64,000 nt of DNA from contig NZ_QUWK01000001.1 of assembly GCF_003429665.1 (NCBI RefSeq), forward strand, positions 124,001-188,000. The letters are read 5' to 3'. This document shows, piece by piece, positions 16,039-25,355 of the stretch. Position numbers and translations under genes: made by a program. The notes beneath the pieces are model-generated. The model saw only the letters and a list, made by a program, of their open reading frames with translations. It was not told where the DNA came from and did not search any database. The DNA is from Sphaerochaeta halotolerans (GTDB lineage: Bacteria > Spirochaetota > Spirochaetia > Sphaerochaetales > Sphaerochaetaceae). The stretch's first letter is position 1; every line of letters starts with the position of its first letter.

Positions 16039-17247
16039 ATGGAATCCTTGCGTGAACTCTATAGAATCGGGTATGGCCCCTCAAGCAGCCACACCATGGG
16101 CCCTCGTTCTGCAGCACAACACTTCCTCTCCCTTCATTCCGATTGTCAGCGGTTTGAAGCCGATCTGTACGGAAGTTTGGCTGCTACAGGGAAGGGACAC
16201 TTGACTGACAAAGCCTTGCGAGAGGTGTTTTCCTCCGAGGGGAAGGATGTCGAAATTATCTGGTATCCAGAAATTGAGAAACCCTTCCATCCGAATGCAC
16301 TTACCCTTCGCTCCCTTTCTGATGCAGGAGAAGTAATTTTTGAGAACACCTACTACAGTGTGGGAGGGGGAAAGATTGTTCTGGAAGGTGAGCAGGCCGA
16401 CCAGGCGGCGGAAGTATATCCCAGGGCTTATTCCAAAATGCGCCAGATCCTGGATTATTGCGGGGAAGAAGGGATGCAGATTTGGGAGTTTGCACTCCAG
16501 TTTGAGGATTCAAAAATTCTGGACTATATGGATGAGATATGGGGTGTGATGATTGATGCAATCGAGCGAGGGGTGAATGCCGAGGGTGTGCTTCCAGGCG
16601 GCTTGAAGCTTGCTCGCAAGGCAAACCAGTTCAACTCCAAGGCTGGTGAGTTCACTGCTGCAATGGGGAATCCTGCCTTCGCCATCAGCTATGCCCTTGC
16701 AGTCAGTGAGGAGAATGCAGGTGGTGGAAAGATTGTCACTGCTCCAACGTGCGGAAGCTGTGGTGTGCTCCCCGGTGTCCTGTATTACTTGGCTAAGCAG
16801 TATAAGTTTCCCAAGGTCCGCCTCCTGCGTGCGTTGCTGACGGCCGGAGTTATAGGCAACGTGGTAAAGACCAATGGATCAATAAGCGGGGCAGAGGTTG
16901 GTTGCCAAGGAGAGATTGGGGTGGCTTGCGCTATGGCGGGAGCTGCAGCTACGCAGCTGCTAGGGGGTTCTATTTTCCAGATAGAGTACGCTGCTGAGAT
17001 GGGACTGGAACACCATCTGGGATTGACCTGTGATCCAATGCGGGGCCTTGTCCAGATTCCCTGCATTGAACGAAATGCTCTTGCTACCATGCGCTCCATC
17101 GACCACTGCACGTACGCCCTTCTTGGTGATGGTCGTCACAAAGTTTCTTTTGACAGTGTCATTGAAGTGATGATGGAGACCGGGCAAGCGCTTCCTTCCC
17201 TCTACAGAGAAACCAGCAAAGGTGGTCTTGCCAAGGTGCTCGGATAG
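16039..17247 (+). CDS. sdaA: L-serine dehydratase, iron-sulfur dependent, single chain
   Basis: Deaminates L-serine to pyruvate and ammonia, feeding serine into pyruvate metabolism. The protein is about 402 residues with the beta-domain signature GYGPSSSHTMGPRSAA at the start and the alpha-domain cluster ligands in TAPTCGSCGVLPG, GCQGEIGVACAMAG and GLTCDPMRGLVQIPCIERNA. It is a fused alpha/beta enzyme, somewhat shorter than E. coli SdaA. The ATG at 16039 has only a weak purine tract ahead; a TTG two codons earlier is equally possible. A TATAAA (16017-16022) lies about 16 nt upstream, so the leader is very short. Confidence 0.94.
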   Translation: MESLRELYRIGYGPSSSHTMGPRSAAQHFLSLHSDCQRFEADLYGSLAATGKGHLTDKALREVFSSEGKDVEIIWYPEIEKPFHPNALTLRSLSDAGEVIFENTYYSVGGGKIVLEGEQADQAAEVYPRAYSKMRQILDYCGEEGMQIWEFALQFEDSKILDYMDEIWGVMIDAIERGVNAEGVLPGGLKLARKANQFNSKAGEFTAAMGNPAFAISYALAVSEENAGGGKIVTAPTCGSCGVLPGVLYYLAKQYKFPKVRLLRALLTAGVIGNVVKTNGSISGAEVGCQGEIGVACAMAGAAATQLLGGSIFQIEYAAEMGLEHHLGLTCDPMRGLVQIPCIERNALATMRSIDHCTYALLGDGRHKVSFDSVIEVMMETGQALPSLYRETSKGGLAKVLG

Positions 17248-17381
17248 CACTAATATGTCATAAGATAAAATACGCTAACCTATTCTGGAGGAGTGATATA
17301 GATAGATTGTGTATTCTATATTGCAGAAGATGGTATGTATTCTCTATACTGCTGACACAAGTTTCTGGATAGGTATGCTAT

Positions 17382-17843
17382 ATGAGGCAGAGGATTAGAA
17401 GCTCCATGCAATTCCAAGCAATTCTCTTTGGCGTGTTCTTTCTCGCTTGCATGGTTTCATTGCATCCGCTCGTTGCAGCTATTACATTGCAAGACCCTTC
17501 CCCCACAGGTGCCAAATTTGTCCTTGTGCAGGACAATGATCGCAGTATTCCAAAGGAAGTGACGGTCGCCGAATTGTACATTCAGGTAAAGCATCGTGGA
17601 AGGGGAAGTGTCTATATCTCCTACTCCCCACTTACCAATGGTAATACGTTCGTGTTGTATCAAATGGTGAATGATGATGGTAGGCAGTTACATGACGGTT
17701 TTTGTGCTGAATATGTGGCAACCGGTCAACAAAGAAAAACCATTCGGCTCTGTTCCCTGCATGCCTTACTCTCCCGACCCCTAAGGGCGGGGGAATCTGA
17801 TCTGAAAAGTACCATTATTCTCGAACTCTCGGTTGAGCTGTAA
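17382..17843 (+). CDS. Small exported protein of unknown function
   Basis: A 153-residue protein with an N-terminal signal sequence: a basic start, a hydrophobic run (ILFGVFFLACMVSL) and a probable cut after LVAA near residue 33. The mature part, about 120 residues, is predicted beta-rich (GRGSVYISYSPLTNG, NTFVLYQMVNDDG) and ends in LELSVEL. I recognise no family. A second ATG at 17406 would shorten the basic N-region. CTGACA (17352) and TATGCT (17374-17379) suggest a promoter so close that the later ATG might be the real start. It stands alone between sdaA and the metal cluster. Confidence 0.6.
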   Translation: MRQRIRSSMQFQAILFGVFFLACMVSLHPLVAAITLQDPSPTGAKFVLVQDNDRSIPKEVTVAELYIQVKHRGRGSVYISYSPLTNGNTFVLYQMVNDDGRQLHDGFCAEYVATGQQRKTIRLCSLHALLSRPLRAGESDLKSTIILELSVEL

Positions 17844-18266
17844 CGAGTAGGACTTTTGCTAAATTCAAGGGAATGAAGCAATAGCCCTGTCTCTTTACGT
17901 TCCTGAAAGTAGATGAAAAAGAGGGTACAGGGCATCCTCCGGTTTAATGCAATTTTCATGAATACAAACACTTGAAACGCATACATATGTGAATATAGCC
18001 AACTATTTCGCAATCTTCCCTTTTCCCTTGAATCCGATTTCCAGAATTCGGGAGAGACACTGATGATTCCCAATACCAACTTATTGGCCGATCTGGCAAT
18101 ACCTGCTCTGGCCCTTGTACGGTGTTGGGCAAGCTCAGCTGACGGTAATCCGATTCCCGATTCTTCATGTCCAAGAAATCGTCCAAAGTTGATTCTAATC
18201 AATTATTATTCTTTCAGGCTTTGCTATGGTACTCATGTAAACAGAAGTAATGAAGGAGAAGCCACT
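17844..18266. other. Intergenic region upstream of the metal cluster
   Basis: About 420 bp without a convincing gene. Open frames here have no ribosome sites and no recognisable family. The only clear structure is the TTGATT-CT-AATCAA dyad at 18189-18202, listed separately, and an AAGGAG (18253-18258) serving the next gene. Confidence 0.5.
18189..18202. promoter_or_regulatory. TTGATT-nn-AATCAA dyad, putative operator 1 of metal cluster
   Basis: A perfect 6-2-6 inverted repeat (TTGATT, CT, AATCAA) lies 64 bp before the Ric-like gene. The same dyad with longer arms precedes the HMA metallochaperone gene at 20457-20474. Two copies in front of two transcription units of one metal-handling cluster suggest the binding site of a metal-sensing repressor, possibly of the Fur or DtxR type (inference). 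No regulator gene is adjacent. Confidence 0.55.
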
Positions 18267-18575
18267 ATGAAAAATACCGCATCATTCGCCCAACTGAAGA
18301 AAGAATACCTCAATGTCTTGAAACAATATATTCCTATTGTAGACAGGGTTCACGGCTCTAATCATCCTGAATTCCATGAAGTTCGCAGGATATTTGAGAA
18401 CATGAACAAACAGATGGAGCAGGCAGATGTAAAGAGTACTGAATTGCAGGAATTTTTTTCTCAACTGAGAAGAAGCACTCAGGATTATCGAATTCCTGAA
18501 GATGTTTGTGAAAGCTATGAGGCAGTGTATCGGATGTTGTCAGAACTCGATGAAACCTATCACCGGAGTGAGTGA
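18267..18575 (+). CDS. Small Ric-like (hemerythrin-fold fragment) protein
   Basis: A 102-residue cytoplasmic protein. The segment YIPIVDRVHGSNHPEFHEVRRIFENM and the ending DVCESYEAVYRMLSELDETYH resemble short bacterial proteins annotated as Ric (iron-sulfur cluster repair) relatives, which keep part of the hemerythrin-like helical fold. It has fewer histidines than a complete di-iron site would need, so iron repair activity is doubtful. The ATG at 18267 has AAGGAG upstream. Its end overlaps the possible earlier start of the P-type ATPase gene, so the two are co-transcribed; the shared operator-like dyad ties it to metal homeostasis. Confidence 0.65.
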   Translation: MKNTASFAQLKKEYLNVLKQYIPIVDRVHGSNHPEFHEVRRIFENMNKQMEQADVKSTELQEFFSQLRRSTQDYRIPEDVCESYEAVYRMLSELDETYHRSE

Positions 18576-18595
18576 TCAGCATGAAGGAGCAACAA

Positions 18596-20455
18596 ATGCA
18601 GAAATTCATCCTCGAAAAAAAGAACAATATTGCAGGGGTTAGTGCCCTACTGATCATCCTTGGTTTTACCAGTGAATTTGGTTTTCACAATGAGAGCCTG
18701 GCAATGTGGTCGCTGGCCTTAGCTTCAGTGCTGGGTGTAGCTCCGATAGCCATCCAGGCGTATCAGGCACTCCGGGTGAAAGTCGTCAGCATCGACTTGC
18801 TAGTAACGATTGCTGTAGCAGGAGCTTTCGTTATCAGGAACTTTGAAGAGTCGGCTATTGTTACTTTTCTTTTCCTATTTGGCGCTTTTCTTGAGCAACG
18901 AACCTTGCAGAAAACCCGTTCGGCAATCAAGGAATTGACTGAATTGGCTCCAGAGAGTGCCTGGAAACAGCGGGAAGATGGTACTTTTGGTGAGGTGGCA
19001 ATTGATGAGGTGACAGTAGGGGATATCCTGCTGGTAAAAACCGGAGCGAAAGTACCAGTGGATGGCATGGTACAGTCAGGTGAAGGTTATATCAATGAAG
19101 CGAGCATCACTGGTGAGGCTGTGCCTGTCGGCAAGCATAAGGACTCTCGCGTGTTTGCTGGTACCATCTTGGAAAATGGAACCATCCAGATCATCGCTGA
19201 ACGCGTTGGTGAAGATACCACCTTTGGAAGAATCATTGAATTGGTAGAGGAGGCGCAGGACTCAAAATCTGAGACCCAGCGGTTCATCGACAAATTTTCC
19301 CTTTACTATACACCTTTCGTCCTCATTCTTTCCGTGGTTGTGTGGTTGATATTCCGTGATATGGAACTTGCCATCACTATTCTGGTCCTTGGTTGTCCTG
19401 GCGCCTTGGTGATTGGGGTTCCTGTCTCGAATGTCGCAGGCATCGGCAACGGTGCACGCCATGGGGTCCTTTTAAAGGGCAGTGAGGTTATCCATGATTT
19501 CAGCAAGGTGGACACCATTGTCTTTGACAAGACTGGAACGTTGACCATTGGCAACCCGAGTGTTGCAGATACCATATACTATACAGCTGAGGAAGAGAAA
19601 ACTGCAGCGTATCTCGTCAGCGTGGAACAAGAGTCTGACCATCCCTTGGCAAAGGCAATAGTTGAAAAACTCGGAGAGATCGGCACCTACAAGATTGAAA
19701 AAACTGATGTTGCTCGAGGTGGTGGTATTGTTGCACTGGTGGACGGACACAGGATAGTGGTCGGAAATCTTGCACTGATGGAAGAGGAACAGATAGAGAT
19801 ATCTGATCAAGCTCACCAAGATATTGCACGACTCGAACAACAGGGAAACTCACTTGTTCTGATCTCTGTTGATGGGGAAATGCAAGCCTTGTTTGGTATT
19901 CGCGACCAAGTACGTCCAAACGTGAAGAGCCATTTACAAAGACTGAAGGAACTGGGAGTAAAGCATCTTGTGGTTCTCTCAGGGGATAATCAAGGGACAG
20001 TGGATGTGGTCGCTCGACAGCTTGGATTGACTGAAGCCTATGGGCATATGCTGCCTGAAGACAAAGCTGCCTATATCAAAAGACTGCAAAAGGAAGGCCG
20101 TATTATTGCCTTTGTCGGAGACGGGGTGAACGATAGTCCCTCTCTTGCCTTGGCGCAGATTGGGATTGCCATGGGCAGTGGTACGGATGTTGCCATTGAA
20201 ACTTCTGATGTAGTTCTGATGAACTCCGATTTCAGCCGACTGCCTCATGCCTTTGGATTGACTAAGGCTATCCTTGCGAATATGCGACAGAATATTGCTA
20301 TCGCTGTAGGCGTGGTAGTGGTCCTGTTGGCAAGTGTGTTCCTCAGTGAGTGGATGAACATGTCGATCGGCATGCTGGTTCACGAAGCGAGCATCTTGGT
20401 TGTAATTCTCAATGGTATGAGACTACTTCGATACCGATTGCCAAAAGAACGTTGA
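18596..20455 (+). CDS. Heavy-metal P1B-type ATPase with CPG membrane motif
   Basis: A membrane pump of about 619 residues that exports or imports a metal ion at the cost of ATP. Features in order: transmembrane helices, actuator motif SITGEAVPV, transmembrane metal motif C267-P268-G269 (LGCPGALVIGVPVSN), phosphorylation site D311 in DKTGTLT, and the hinge GDGVNDSPSLA. There is no N-terminal HMA domain; a separate HMA protein is encoded 78 bp downstream. The membrane motif is CPG where most P1B pumps have CPC, CPH, SPC or TPC, so the metal cannot be assigned. The ATG at 18596 has AAGGAG six nucleotides upstream; earlier in-frame starts (18572, 18581) lack one. Confidence 0.9.
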   Translation: MQKFILEKKNNIAGVSALLIILGFTSEFGFHNESLAMWSLALASVLGVAPIAIQAYQALRVKVVSIDLLVTIAVAGAFVIRNFEESAIVTFLFLFGAFLEQRTLQKTRSAIKELTELAPESAWKQREDGTFGEVAIDEVTVGDILLVKTGAKVPVDGMVQSGEGYINEASITGEAVPVGKHKDSRVFAGTILENGTIQIIAERVGEDTTFGRIIELVEEAQDSKSETQRFIDKFSLYYTPFVLILSVVVWLIFRDMELAITILVLGCPGALVIGVPVSNVAGIGNGARHGVLLKGSEVIHDFSKVDTIVFDKTGTLTIGNPSVADTIYYTAEEEKTAAYLVSVEQESDHPLAKAIVEKLGEIGTYKIEKTDVARGGGIVALVDGHRIVVGNLALMEEEQIEISDQAHQDIARLEQQGNSLVLISVDGEMQALFGIRDQVRPNVKSHLQRLKELGVKHLVVLSGDNQGTVDVVARQLGLTEAYGHMLPEDKAAYIKRLQKEGRIIAFVGDGVNDSPSLALAQIGIAMGSGTDVAIETSDVVLMNSDFSRLPHAFGLTKAILANMRQNIAIAVGVVVVLLASVFLSEWMNMSIGMLVHEASILVVILNGMRLLRYRLPKER

Positions 20456-20456
20456 A

Positions 20457-20474
20457 AATTGATTTGAATCAATT
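20457..20474. promoter_or_regulatory. AATTGATT-nn-AATCAATT dyad, putative operator 2 of metal cluster
   Basis: A perfect 8-2-8 inverted repeat whose core equals the dyad at 18189-18202. It begins 1 bp after the ATPase stop and 60 bp before the HMA gene, which implies that the chaperone has its own regulated promoter in addition to readthrough. Confidence 0.55.
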
Positions 20475-20533
20475 ACAAAGCATTCATGTAGAAATATACT
20501 GCATGTACAAGAACAAAAAAAGGAGTTAACACT

Positions 20534-20767
20534 ATGCAAAAAGCTACTATCCAGTTGGAAACATTAACCTGTCCTTCCTGTCTGTTGAAAATTGAAAACG
20601 CAACTAAAAACTTGCAAGGGGTACAGAAAGAGAGTGTCCAGGTACTGTTCAACTCGAGCAAGGTTACATTGAATTTTGATGAAGAAATCATCAACCTGGA
20701 AAAGATAGAGCAAGCGATTGCTACTTTGGGCTACGTAGTGAAAAAATCACAGGTCAAGGCATTGTAG
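20534..20767 (+). CDS. HMA-domain metallochaperone (CopZ-like)
   Basis: A 77-residue cytoplasmic protein consisting of one heavy-metal-associated domain. The metal site is TCPSCLLKIE near residue 12, a CxxC in the usual beta1-alpha1 loop, with the expected beta-alpha-beta pattern and the typical ending IEQAIATLGYVVKK. It probably hands a soft metal to, or regulates, the adjacent P1B ATPase, which lacks its own HMA domain. An AGGAG precedes the ATG. It has its own dyad (20457-20474) and is followed by a strong terminator. Confidence 0.88.
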   Translation: MQKATIQLETLTCPSCLLKIENATKNLQGVQKESVQVLFNSSKVTLNFDEEIINLEKIEQAIATLGYVVKKSQVKAL

Positions 20768-20803
20768 CTTATTTCACAACGAAGAATTTCCAGACATACA
20801 AAC

Positions 20804-20838
20804 AACAAGTGGGATTGCTCAAGACAATCCCACTTGTT
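20804..20838. terminator. Strong bidirectional terminator between HMA gene and leuS
   Basis: A perfect 14-bp stem, AACAAGTGGGATTG / CAATCCCACTTGTT, with a 7-nt loop separates the convergent HMA and leuS genes. The arm edges and flanks are T-rich on each side, so it can serve both directions. Confidence 0.85.
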
Positions 20839-20873
20839 TCATGTGTTGGACTCTTCAGGCCAACCCTCTGAAC

Positions 20874-23390
20874 CTAGCGAACAACAATGTTCACCAGCTT
20901 ATCGGGAACCACAATCTCCTTGACGATGGTCTTTCCCTCGATCCACTGCTGAATTTTCTCATGCTCTTTAGCCATTGCAAGAGCGGAAGCCTTGTCCATG
21001 CCTTTGGAGATGGTCTCCTTTGCTCGGACTTTTCCGTTGACTTGGAAAACCATCTCAATCTCATCATCGATGGTCAGCTTCTCATCAAAGGTAGGCCAGC
21101 TTACCTTGGTGAGGCTATCCTTGTGGCCGAGTTTTTCCCAGAGCTCCTCAGCAATATGTGGTACATATGGGCCAAGTAGTTTCACCAATGTTTCTGCTAC
21201 CACACTGGGGAACTCCTGGGTCTTGTACAGTTCATTGACCAATACCATCATCTGGCTGATAGCGGTATTGAAGTTCAATGTTGCCGTATCATGGGTTACC
21301 TTCTTGATGGTCTTATGCAGGATCTTGTTCAGGTCCTTGGAGGGTTCTCCCTCAGTGATGGCTCGTTCCTCATAGAGTCTCCATACCCTGTCCAGGAATC
21401 GGTAGATACCATTCAGCCCCGTGGTTGCCCATGGCTTTGATACCTCAAGAGGTCCCATGAACATCTCATACATGCGCATGGAATCGGCACCATACTCCTG
21501 GATTATCTCATCAGGGTTGATGACGTTTTTCAAACTCTTGGACATCTTGGCTATGACTCGTTCAAGCTTCTGCCCAGTCTCCTTTTCCACAAAGACGTCG
21601 GTTTCTACTTCTTCTACCATATCCGTTGGGACAAGGCTCTTGTCCGGTCTCTGATACGCGTAACTGGTGATCATTCCCTGGTTGACTAGTCGTTTGAACG
21701 GTTCATTGGTGGAAACCAGTCCCAGGTCGAAGAGTACCTTGTGCCAGAAGCGAGCGTACAGGAGGTGCAGTACCGCGTGCTCAGCTCCGCCGACATACAG
21801 ATCGACCGGCATCCAGTACTGTTCCTTTTCCTTGCTCACGAATTCCTTCGTATTGTTTGGATCGAGATAGCGCAGGTAGTACCAGCATGAGCCAGCCCAC
21901 TGGGGCATGGTGTTGGTTTCCCGTTTTGCTTCCCCACCACAAACAGGACAGGTGGTATGTACCCAACTATCAATTTTTGCGAGCGGGCTTTCGCCGGTAC
22001 CGCTAGGTTCATAGCTGGAAACTTCAGGCAACAGCAGGGGCAATTGGTCCTCTGGAATTGGTACTACACCGCACGTTGGACAGTGTACCAAGGGGATTGG
22101 TTCCCCCCAGTACCGCTGGCGGCTGAAGACCCAGTCGCGCAGCTTGTAGTTTATGGACTTGGTTCCCACCTTTCTCTCTTCCAGCCATGCAATCATGGTT
22201 TCAATGGCATCATCTTTATTGAGACCATTGATGAAGTCACTGTTAACGTGAATTCCATCCTCGGTCCATGCTTCCTCCTGGACATCAACAGCACTCTTGA
22301 GTACTTCGATGATCGGAAGGTCGAACTTCTTTGCAAACTCCCAGTCACGGGTATCGTGGGCAGGGACAGCCATGATGGCCCCGGTACCGTAGCTGATCAA
22401 CACATAGTCAGCAATCCATATGGGAATTTTCTTTCCATTCACTGGATTGATCGCATAACTGCCGCTGAAAACGCCGGTCTTGTCTTTTGCCAGATCGGTT
22501 CGTTCAAGATCACTTTTTCTGGCAGTAGCCTCAAGGTATGCTTCAACAGAGCCCTTCTGCTCTTTGCTGGTAAGTTTGTCTACCAAGGGGTGTTCTGGAG
22601 CAACAACCATATAGGTGGCTCCGAAGAGGGTGTCAGGGCGGGTGGTATATACCTCAAGGTTCTCCTCCATTCCATCGATTTGGAAAATGACAGAAGCTCC
22701 TTCACTCCTTCCAATCCAGTTTTGCTGCATGAGCTTCACTGATTCGGGCCAGTCTACACTGTCCAGATCAGCGAGCAACTTGTCTGCATATGCTGTAATC
22801 TTGAGTACCCACTGGCGGATACTCTTGCGTACAACAGGAGTTCCACAGCGCTCACACTTTCCGTCCTTGACCTCTTCATTGGCCAGGCCGGTTTTGCAAT
22901 TGTCGCACCAATTGATCGGGGTGTGGGACTCGTAGGCCAACCCCTGTTTGTAGAGCTGTAGGAAAATCCATTGGGTCCAGCGGTAATATTCACTTGTATG
23001 AGTAGAAATTTCCCGATTCCAGTCATAACTGAATCCCAGCCGCTTGATCTGCTTGCGGAAGTTCTCGATGTTCTTCTCTGTGGTTACCTTGGGATGGGTG
23101 CCTGTCTTGATTGCGTAGTTTTCAGCTGGCAGTCCGAATGAGTCAAATCCCATCGGGTGTAGGACGTTGTATCCGTTCATACGTAGGTAACGGCAATAGA
23201 TGTCGGTTGCGGTGTAGCCTTCCGGGTGTCCCACGTGCAACCCGGCACCGGATGGGTAGGGGAACATGTCCAAAACGTACATGCGTTTCTGGGCTGGTAC
23301 GTTCTCGTCCTCGGTAACGGCAAAGCTCTGGTTCTCTTCCCAGTATCGTTGCCATTTTGTTTCAATTTCACTGAAGGGATATTTGCTCAT
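20874..23390 (-). CDS. leuS: Leucyl-tRNA synthetase
   Basis: Charges tRNA-Leu. About 838 residues with the class I signatures [20 protein letters not shown] (HIGH-type motif, near residue 45) and KMSKSLKN (near residue 620), an editing domain in between, and the zinc-type Cys pairs CDNCKTGL and CERCGTP. I start it at [17 protein letters not shown] (23390), which matches the family N-terminus. The frame continues upstream into the neighbouring gene without a clear ribosome site. The CNNM/CorC gene is just upstream on the same strand. Confidence 0.97.
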   Translation of the reverse strand: MSKYPFSEIETKWQRYWEENQSFAVTEDENVPAQKRMYVLDMFPYPSGAGLHVGHPEGYTATDIYCRYLRMNGYNVLHPMGFDSFGLPAENYAIKTGTHPKVTTEKNIENFRKQIKRLGFSYDWNREISTHTSEYYRWTQWIFLQLYKQGLAYESHTPINWCDNCKTGLANEEVKDGKCERCGTPVVRKSIRQWVLKITAYADKLLADLDSVDWPESVKLMQQNWIGRSEGASVIFQIDGMEENLEVYTTRPDTLFGATYMVVAPEHPLVDKLTSKEQKGSVEAYLEATARKSDLERTDLAKDKTGVFSGSYAINPVNGKKIPIWIADYVLISYGTGAIMAVPAHDTRDWEFAKKFDLPIIEVLKSAVDVQEEAWTEDGIHVNSDFINGLNKDDAIETMIAWLEERKVGTKSINYKLRDWVFSRQRYWGEPIPLVHCPTCGVVPIPEDQLPLLLPEVSSYEPSGTGESPLAKIDSWVHTTCPVCGGEAKRETNTMPQWAGSCWYYLRYLDPNNTKEFVSKEKEQYWMPVDLYVGGAEHAVLHLLYARFWHKVLFDLGLVSTNEPFKRLVNQGMITSYAYQRPDKSLVPTDMVEEVETDVFVEKETGQKLERVIAKMSKSLKNVINPDEIIQEYGADSMRMYEMFMGPLEVSKPWATTGLNGIYRFLDRVWRLYEERAITEGEPSKDLNKILHKTIKKVTHDTATLNFNTAISQMMVLVNELYKTQEFPSVVAETLVKLLGPYVPHIAEELWEKLGHKDSLTKVSWPTFDEKLTIDDEIEMVFQVNGKVRAKETISKGMDKASALAMAKEHEKIQQWIEGKTIVKEIVVPDKLVNIVVR

Positions 23391-23442
23391 GGGAGCAATC
23401 ATACCTTTGGAGTGCTGTTCAGTCAACGCTTGAAAGCATTTC

Positions 23443-24705
23443 TCAGAGGGTTCCATCATCCACAGTGGGGGAAAATTCTACTGCTTCCATCCTGTTTCCC
23501 TTCATGGAGATGATTCTGAAGGTGCCGAGTTGTGACTGCACCACATCCCCCTCATTGGGGATGTCCCCGATCTGGTCGAGCAGGTAGGCAGCAACAGTAC
23601 TGGTTTTCTGCTTGCAGGCATCAGTATCAAGATCCAGTTCATCTACAAGTTGTTGGAACGGGGTGTCTGCCATGACAAGGAACGTTCCTGGGTTTTCCTC
23701 ACGCTCAACGATGCGGTCAGGATACCTTCGCTCATGCTCATCATAGAGTTCTCCAAAAAGCTGTTCGGCTACGTCCTCCATGGTGACCACACCACTAAAT
23801 CCACCATATTCATCCAGGACAATCGCTTGTTGGAGCTTGGTTTTCTTGAAGCGGAAGAATACATCATCAAGATGCATTTGCTCGGGGACGAAAAAGGGTT
23901 CGCGAATGATGGAAGATATCGGGCGTCCCATCTGCTTCTGCAACTGAGTTCTGAGGATATCACGGACCAGCACAATACCGATGATGTTCTCTGGACTTCC
24001 ATGGAAGACAGGGACACGGCTGAATCCGGCTTTTACAATAGAAGGAAAAGCATCACGGATTGTGAGCTCGTCACTGATACAGAAGACATTGGTTCTATGG
24101 GTCATGATGGTTCTTACCTGGGTTTCGCTGAAGTGGATGGCTCGCTGCATGAGATCAGATTCATACCGGTCCACCAGGCCGACATTCTCCGCTGCGTCAA
24201 CCATATGCATTACCCCTTCAGTGGTGATGGTTGGTTCTGCGTGGGAAGCAAATAGACTGGTGATGATTGCAGAGACATGTCTAAGCAACCAGACTACAGG
24301 AAATAGTACCACCTCGAGGAAACGCAAGGGATAGGCCATGAAGACAGCAATTTTCATGTTGTGGGTAAGGGCCAGTTGTTTGGGGGTGATTTCGCCGAAA
24401 ATAAGAATGACCAACGTCAGCAACCCGGTAGCATACCCAACTGGCTGGCTGGAAAAGAACTCAATGGAGAACGTAGTGACCAGGGATGAGACCGTGATAT
24501 TCACTACATTGTTTCCCACCAAGACGGTGGTGATAAGTTCTTCTGGCTTCATGCTGAGTGTATACACCAACTTGGCCGCACGCTTTTTGCGGTTTTCCAG
24601 AATCTTGAGTTGCACAAAGGAGAGCGATGTAAATGCTGTTTCTGTGGCAGAAAAGATACCAGAGAGAATTAACAGAATGATGATGGCGGTTAGTTGTACG
24701 TGCAT
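23443..24705 (-). CDS. CNNM/CorC-type membrane protein with CBS domains
   Basis: A 420-residue inner-membrane protein. Residues 1-180 form the DUF21/CNNM transmembrane part ([41 protein letters not shown]). A pair of CBS domains (about 205-325) follows, with a CorC/HlyC domain at the C-terminus. The family is linked to magnesium efflux or cobalt/magnesium resistance and is often misnamed hemolysin. The ATG at 24705 has GGGAGG five nucleotides upstream; the frame continues 16 codons further without a better signal. It ends 52 bp before the leuS start, so the two may be one transcript. Confidence 0.9.
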   Translation of the reverse strand: MHVQLTAIIILLILSGIFSATETAFTSLSFVQLKILENRKKRAAKLVYTLSMKPEELITTVLVGNNVVNITVSSLVTTFSIEFFSSQPVGYATGLLTLVILIFGEITPKQLALTHNMKIAVFMAYPLRFLEVVLFPVVWLLRHVSAIITSLFASHAEPTITTEGVMHMVDAAENVGLVDRYESDLMQRAIHFSETQVRTIMTHRTNVFCISDELTIRDAFPSIVKAGFSRVPVFHGSPENIIGIVLVRDILRTQLQKQMGRPISSIIREPFFVPEQMHLDDVFFRFKKTKLQQAIVLDEYGGFSGVVTMEDVAEQLFGELYDEHERRYPDRIVEREENPGTFLVMADTPFQQLVDELDLDTDACKQKTSTVAAYLLDQIGDIPNEGDVVQSQLGTFRIISMKGNRMEAVEFSPTVDDGTL

Positions 24706-25355
24706 GTACACCTCCCGGCCACTGACAAACAAAACGGGTGTTCGATTGAGCACCCTATACTAGGTAACGGGTCATCCATAATAGAGTCAGTATAGCAACA
24801 GTTTAACCAACCAGACAAGTGTAATGGTCAAGGGGAGAAGGAAAAAGGTATCCCTATCCAGATTCCTTGCTGTTCTGCTAACTGGGTGTGCACTCCCCGG
24901 TGGGAATATGGAGGGTCTTCTTGGGGATGAGCTACCGGTACATTGATCCTTTTCACTTGGCAACAAAGAAGGTAGTGGGAGTACCCATTCCCTTGATGAT
25001 GGCTCCAACTTTTGTACGATTTCCTCCATTATCGACAAAGTTAGAAAGAAATGCGTTCAATGCCTTGGCACAGCTATTCGACACCTTATTCTCCCTGGCT
25101 TTCCTGGGCTAAAAACTGCTTGGGAGACCTGGGCAGTTACCTCCTATTTTTCAAACAGAAGAAATGGTGCCTTTGGGGTTGTGGCTGCTACACCTGCGCT
25201 CCGCCGGAAGATACGTCTTATATACGAAATACCCGTTTCTTATAAAAGACGATGCTGTCTTTTATACAGACTCCCCATTTCTTATAAAACCCAACTCGTC
25301 GGCAGTCAATCTTTGATATGCAGTTTTCCGGTTCTTGCTTGTCGAACTGCAGGTA
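24706..25355. other. Gene-poor stretch with repeated TTATAAAA-type motifs
   Basis: About 650 bp in which I see no supportable gene; short open frames on both strands have no ribosome site, signal or family resemblance. Two copies of a TTTCTTATAAAA motif (25235-25246 and 25276-25287) flank a perfect 10-bp inverted repeat TATAAAAGAC / GTCTTTTATA (25240-25265). The same GTCTTTTATA(A) word occurs in front of the fic gene at the other end. Confidence 0.5.
25240..25265. repeat. Inverted repeat TATAAAAGAC / GTCTTTTATA
   Basis: Ten-base perfect arms with a 6-nt centre, 91 bp beyond the 3' end of fic. It could be the fic terminator or another binding site for the protein that recognises the related motifs in the fic promoter. 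Confidence 0.5.

Noticed and set aside
17726-18202. 158-codon minus-strand frame before the metal cluster
   Set aside because: It overlaps the end of the exported-protein gene and the dyad, lacks a ribosome site and resembles no protein I know.
18563-18598. Earlier GTG/ATG starts of the P1B ATPase
   Set aside because: The ATG at 18596 has AAGGAG at ideal spacing; earlier starts would overlap the preceding gene without a ribosome site.
21957-22742. 261-codon frame antisense to leuS
   Set aside because: It mirrors leuS codon positions; no recognisable protein features.
24787-25112. Small genes in the fic-corC gap
   Set aside because: Short frames on both strands have no ribosome sites, signal peptides or family features.
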